NCBI GenBank assembly: GCA_021797225.1
Contig: JAKAAE010000023.1
Coordinates: 1 to 16,989, forward strand
Length of the DNA: 16,989 nt
Source of the DNA: Thermoplasmata archaeon
Lineage (GTDB): Archaea > Thermoplasmatota > Thermoplasmata > Thermoplasmatales > Thermoplasmataceae
Direction of reading: 5' to 3'
The position numbers and the translations under genes were made by a program. Below are positions 14,871-16,989 of the stretch, piece by piece. Below the pieces are notes generated by a model. The model ran no database searches. It was not told where the DNA came from and saw only the letters and a program-made list of their open reading frames with translations. How positions within the stretch are numbered: position 1 is the stretch's first letter; each line of letters starts with the position of its first letter.

Positions 14871-15233
14871 TTATTTACTGATCTTTTTTACCATCAATTT
14901 CAGCCCGGTTCGACCTGTAACCACAACGCTATCATATTTTTCAATATCTTCATTGCCGGTATTTACAACTTCCCATGAAACTCCATCAATGGTTATGAAT
15001 CCAGACCCATTTTTATCGATTTTATTGCTTGCTGTGCCGATAACGTTTATCATGGATTCCGCACCGGTATAACGTCTTCTCTGCTGGGAAGCGATAATTT
15101 TATAAAGATAATAAACTGTAAACGTAATTATCACTATGAAAGCAACAATAGCCAGAATTACCGCAAAGATAAGACTGCCGGGAATTGCACTGGCATAATC
15201 TACCGGGATAAAATATATTATACCATACAACAT
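14871..15233 (-). CDS. NfeD-like membrane protein (short form)
   Basis: A 120-residue protein with one strong transmembrane helix (about 17-45, LIFAVILAIVAFIVIITFTVYYLY) followed by a positively charged stop-transfer (SQQRRR). A soluble C-terminal beta domain follows (about 55-118: GTASNKIDKNGSGFITIDGVSWEVV, then YDSVVVTGRTGLKLMVK). The GxGxVxIDGxxWxV pattern and ending are those of the OB-like NfeD domain. Short NfeD proteins normally partner an SPFH/stomatin protein in membrane microdomains. No such gene lies within the window, so this copy is unpaired as far as can be seen. It is probably transcribed alone from a TATA at 15253-15261. Confidence 0.75.
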   Translation of the reverse strand: MLYGIIYFIPVDYASAIPGSLIFAVILAIVAFIVIITFTVYYLYKIIASQQRRRYTGAESMINVIGTASNKIDKNGSGFITIDGVSWEVVNTGNEDIEKYDSVVVTGRTGLKLMVKKISK

Positions 15234-15252
15234 AAATTAATATATCATACCA

Positions 15253-15261
15253 CTTTAAAAG
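15253..15261 (-). promoter_or_regulatory. TATA-like box of the nfeD-like gene
   Basis: The minus strand reads CTTTTAAAG, a palindromic A/T box 20-28 bases before the ATG at 15233. The rest of the gap 15234-15326 shows no gene. Confidence 0.4.
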
Positions 15262-15326
15262 AATTTCTATTGATGACTTACTATAAATACACAAGTAATA
15301 TTTTTATTTAAGTGAATATTAAAAAT

Positions 15327-15935
15327 TCACTGGTACATGTTCTTCGGGGCCGAGTTCGTATCGAGAACCTCTGAAATAAGCTTTTCCGCATCATCGCTGC
15401 CCAGTCCCAGTGAGGACATAAGATATTGTTTTATATCATCCCTTGATTTTCCTGCCTTGGCCATTTCCTTTATCATCATACCTGTTCTTTCTATGATGCT
15501 TGCATTAAATTCGTCCTCCAGATTAAGTGCCTTTACCATAAGGTAAAAAGATGCAAGGATTGTATTAAGGCCGGTGTTGAGCACATCCCTGGTAAAGGTC
15601 GTCGCGTCGAAATCTTCCCTTGCAACAACTTCTTCATTTATTCCATCCAGCATGAATTTTACCAGTTCAACTCTGGCGTTCAATAAAAGTAGTGTTCTAT
15701 ATATTTTGAGCCGGGGTTCGTTTTCTATTGTTGCGGTTTCCATTCCTGTTCTGACAATCACATTTATGGCACCCTTATCGTTATCCACATAAAGGAAGAT
15801 ATCAAATGGAATTTTCTGATTCTGGAGTACTGTATAATCTCCTGCCTTGGATATAACCCATTTAAGGTCAATAAGCGATTTTGCATTGTCATTTCCTGAA
15901 CTCAGCCATTTAACAATTTCGTCTGAAGTAACCAT
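15327..15935 (-). CDS. Conserved-looking hypothetical protein, 202 residues
   Basis: I do not recognise a named family. The protein is soluble with no signal peptide or membrane helix. Residues about 1-75 alternate strands and turns (SKAGDYTVLQNQ, IPFDIFLYVD, AINVIVRTGMET). Residues 80-160 form long helices (IYRTLLLLNARVELVKFMLDG and TRDVLNTGLNTILASFYLMVKAL), an alpha/beta plan reminiscent of YbjN or type III secretion chaperone folds; that is a guess from shape. The C-terminal 45 residues (SRDDIKQYLMSSLGLGSDDAEKLISEVL) look like a small helical UBA-like module. It has its own A/T box (15951-15965) and lies between the nfeD-like gene and the RPA-associated locus. Confidence 0.7.
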   Translation of the reverse strand: MVTSDEIVKWLSSGNDNAKSLIDLKWVISKAGDYTVLQNQKIPFDIFLYVDNDKGAINVIVRTGMETATIENEPRLKIYRTLLLLNARVELVKFMLDGINEEVVAREDFDATTFTRDVLNTGLNTILASFYLMVKALNLEDEFNASIIERTGMMIKEMAKAGKSRDDIKQYLMSSLGLGSDDAEKLISEVLDTNSAPKNMYQ

Positions 15936-15950
15936 GAACTAATAACACAG

Positions 15951-15965
15951 AAAAGTATTTTAAAC
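15951..15965 (-). promoter_or_regulatory. A/T promoter box of the hypothetical gene
   Basis: The minus strand reads GTTTAAAATACTTTT, 16-30 bases before the ATG at 15935. This suggests the gene is transcribed separately from the RPA-associated gene 64 bases upstream. Confidence 0.4.
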
Positions 15966-15999
15966 ATTTGATTCAGAAAAATATATTTATAAATGCAAA

Positions 16000-16878
16000 T
16001 TAAAGCGCCTTGTATCTTTTTAACGAAACCTCGTATATTTCTCCCATGGAGCCCAGGGAGTTCAATATCTCATCCACTTTCTCCCTGGGAATTCCGGCGT
16101 TGGAACATGAAATGACAATATCATCATACTTACATCCCGGTCCGCTATCATTGCTTTTTATATAATCAAGTAGGAATGCTTCCACGTTTATCGCCTCAGA
16201 ACCGGATGGTTTTTCATCTTCCAGGGTAGCCTGACCTGCCTCTCCATTTTCCCGCGGAGGGGTGCTCACAGGAACAGGGGATTCGAAGTTTATTGATGAA
16301 ATATCGTTCATATAGGATGTGAAATCATAATCATGGTAATTATCTCTGGCGCGTATTGCATCATCTGCCTCTTCCTTTGAATATCCCAGCCCCAGTAGTG
16401 TATCAGCCGTTACGTTTTCATCTTTCAGTGCTTCTGTAATAGCCAGCAATTTCCTCCTGCTAACATATGATGCCCGTATGCCCCAGAAATACCTTTCAAT
16501 GTCAGATACCTTTTTTATTAGCTCCGGGTTTATTGAAAAATAGAATATGCCTTCATCTGTCTTGAATGAACTGACCTTGCCCATAACCACAACTGTGTCA
16601 TTAACATTATATTTATCCAGTTCTTCTGCCATTTCACTGCTGAAGCCTGTTTTGAATCCGGTTATGTAGAAGGATCCCAGATAATCTGCAACGGTTACTT
16701 TTACCATTCTATCATCTGAACTTTTATATGTTATGATTCCGGTCAGAAGTACCCGTTTTAACTTTGTCCCGAGCGGCGTTATTATATAGGGCCTTTTTTC
16801 TTCGCCCTCCAGTTTATTTGAATCTTTCAGTTCCCTTGAAAATACCCAGTATGAAGTTTCTCTTTTTGTGTATGCCAT
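16000..16878 (-). CDS. RPA-associated OB-fold protein (COG3390-like)
   Basis: A partner or subunit of archaeal replication protein A, which coats single-stranded DNA. I choose the ATG at 16878 (292 residues, MAYTKRETSYWVFSREL), because AGGTGA lies 5 bases before it and family members begin with a similar RE-A/SY-VF-EL block. A GTG three codons earlier is less likely. Order of parts: conserved N-terminus, OB fold (about 38-125; LLTGIITYKSSDDRMVKVTVADYLGSFYIT and VVVMGKVSSF), a helical segment (135-180), an acidic, proline-containing linker (about 195-230), and a C-terminal winged helix (about 232-292; FLLDYIKSN to YEVSLKRYKAL) like that of RPA32. It directly follows the partial gene at 16888 and is surely co-transcribed. 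Confidence 0.82.
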   Translation of the reverse strand: MAYTKRETSYWVFSRELKDSNKLEGEEKRPYIITPLGTKLKRVLLTGIITYKSSDDRMVKVTVADYLGSFYITGFKTGFSSEMAEELDKYNVNDTVVVMGKVSSFKTDEGIFYFSINPELIKKVSDIERYFWGIRASYVSRRKLLAITEALKDENVTADTLLGLGYSKEEADDAIRARDNYHDYDFTSYMNDISSINFESPVPVSTPPRENGEAGQATLEDEKPSGSEAINVEAFLLDYIKSNDSGPGCKYDDIVISCSNAGIPREKVDEILNSLGSMGEIYEVSLKRYKAL

Positions 16879-16883
16879 CTTAT

Positions 16884-16889
16884 TCACCT
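16884..16889 (-). promoter_or_regulatory. Shine-Dalgarno site deciding the start of the RPA-associated gene
   Basis: The minus strand reads AGGTGA, overlapping the upstream stop codon TAG and ending 5 bases before the ATG at 16878. The alternative GTG start lies inside this site, which argues against it. Confidence 0.6.
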
Positions 16890-16989
16890 ATTGACTGACC
16901 TTTATGTCTTTATCTATATCTTCCTTTGTTATTCCTGCTATAAAGTTGACCCTTAAAGATAAATCTTCCTCGCTTTTGATGAAGTCTGC
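16888..16989 (-). CDS. 3' end of an upstream gene, probably replication protein A
   Basis: Open from the right edge to TAG at 16888-16890. The 33 residues read ADFIKSEEDLSLRVNFIAGI and then TKEDIDKDIKVSQ. Too little is visible for a domain call. The identification rests on the next gene, which in archaea is commonly paired with RPA (single-stranded-DNA-binding protein). The start lies outside the window. Confidence 0.5.
   Translation of the reverse strand, partial: ADFIKSEEDLSLRVNFIAGITKEDIDKDIKVSQ

Noticed and set aside
16879..16887. GTG start three codons before the chosen start of the RPA-associated gene
   Set aside because: The GTG sits within the AGGTGA ribosome site that serves the ATG at 16878, and there is no ribosome site upstream of it.
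1..16989. Search for CRISPR arrays, insertion sequences, toxin-antitoxin or defence clusters, tRNA and rRNA genes
   Set aside because: No regularly spaced repeats, transposase motifs, defence-type domains or cloverleaf structures were seen. Nearly every base belongs to housekeeping genes, and the few gaps are short promoter regions.

Overview
This window comes from an archaeon, most likely of the order Thermoplasmatales (Ferroplasma, Cuniculiplasma or Picrophilus-like). The grounds are a moderately AT-rich genome with many AGA/AGG and ATA codons, and archaeal information-processing genes: family B DNA polymerase, Rpo7/Spt4, ribosomal proteins eS24 and eS31, and an RPA-associated protein. Archaeal metabolic enzymes (NadM, GTP-dependent dephospho-CoA kinase) and many apparently leaderless promoters, with a TATA box about 20-33 bases before the start codon, point the same way. 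The genus cannot be fixed from sequence alone. This is densely packed core chromosome. I see no mobile element, CRISPR array, tRNA, rRNA or prophage.

Layout. Bases 1-458 hold the 3' part of pheS, facing an MFS exporter (460-1692, minus). The minus strand then carries polB (1748-4081), nadM (4231-4749), and a coupled pair of an NCS1 nucleobase permease (5231-6580) and a dCTP deaminase/dUTPase-fold protein (4810-5241). Across a divergent promoter region, scpB and purD lie on the plus strand (6685-8438), overlapping by ATGA. purD runs tail to tail into a degenerate SelB-like elongation factor (8428-9327, minus). Next on the minus strand is asnS-hemE-hemH (12706 down to 9454): asparaginyl-tRNA synthetase followed by two haem-synthesis enzymes. 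A second divergent promoter around 12731-12742 separates it from the plus-strand cluster rpo7-spt4-dephospho-CoA kinase-eS24-eS31 (12786-14508), which is tightly coupled by overlaps. The rest is minus strand: a small zinc protein (14513-14812), an NfeD-like membrane protein (14871-15233), an unrecognised 202-residue protein (15327-15935), an RPA-associated OB-fold protein (16000-16878) and the 3' end of the gene before it, probably RPA itself (16888-16989).

How the genes work together. Replication and repair are represented by PolB, ScpB and the RPA pair. Gene expression is represented by Rpo7, Spt4, eS24, eS31, AsnRS, PheRS and the SelB-like factor. Nucleotide and cofactor supply is represented by PurD, the NCS1 permease with the Dcd-fold protein, NadM, dephospho-CoA kinase, HemE and HemH.

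There is no obvious new multi-gene system. The points most worth a second look are: the Dcd-fold protein lacks the glutamate needed for deamination; a translation-factor-like protein has lost its GTPase motifs; asparaginyl-tRNA synthetase resembles the eukaryotic cytosolic type; an unrecognised protein sits beside the RPA locus; and several intergenic palindromes could be operators. Two gene starts should be shortened (hemE and the RPA-associated protein), and eS31 is a 51-codon gene that is easily missed.
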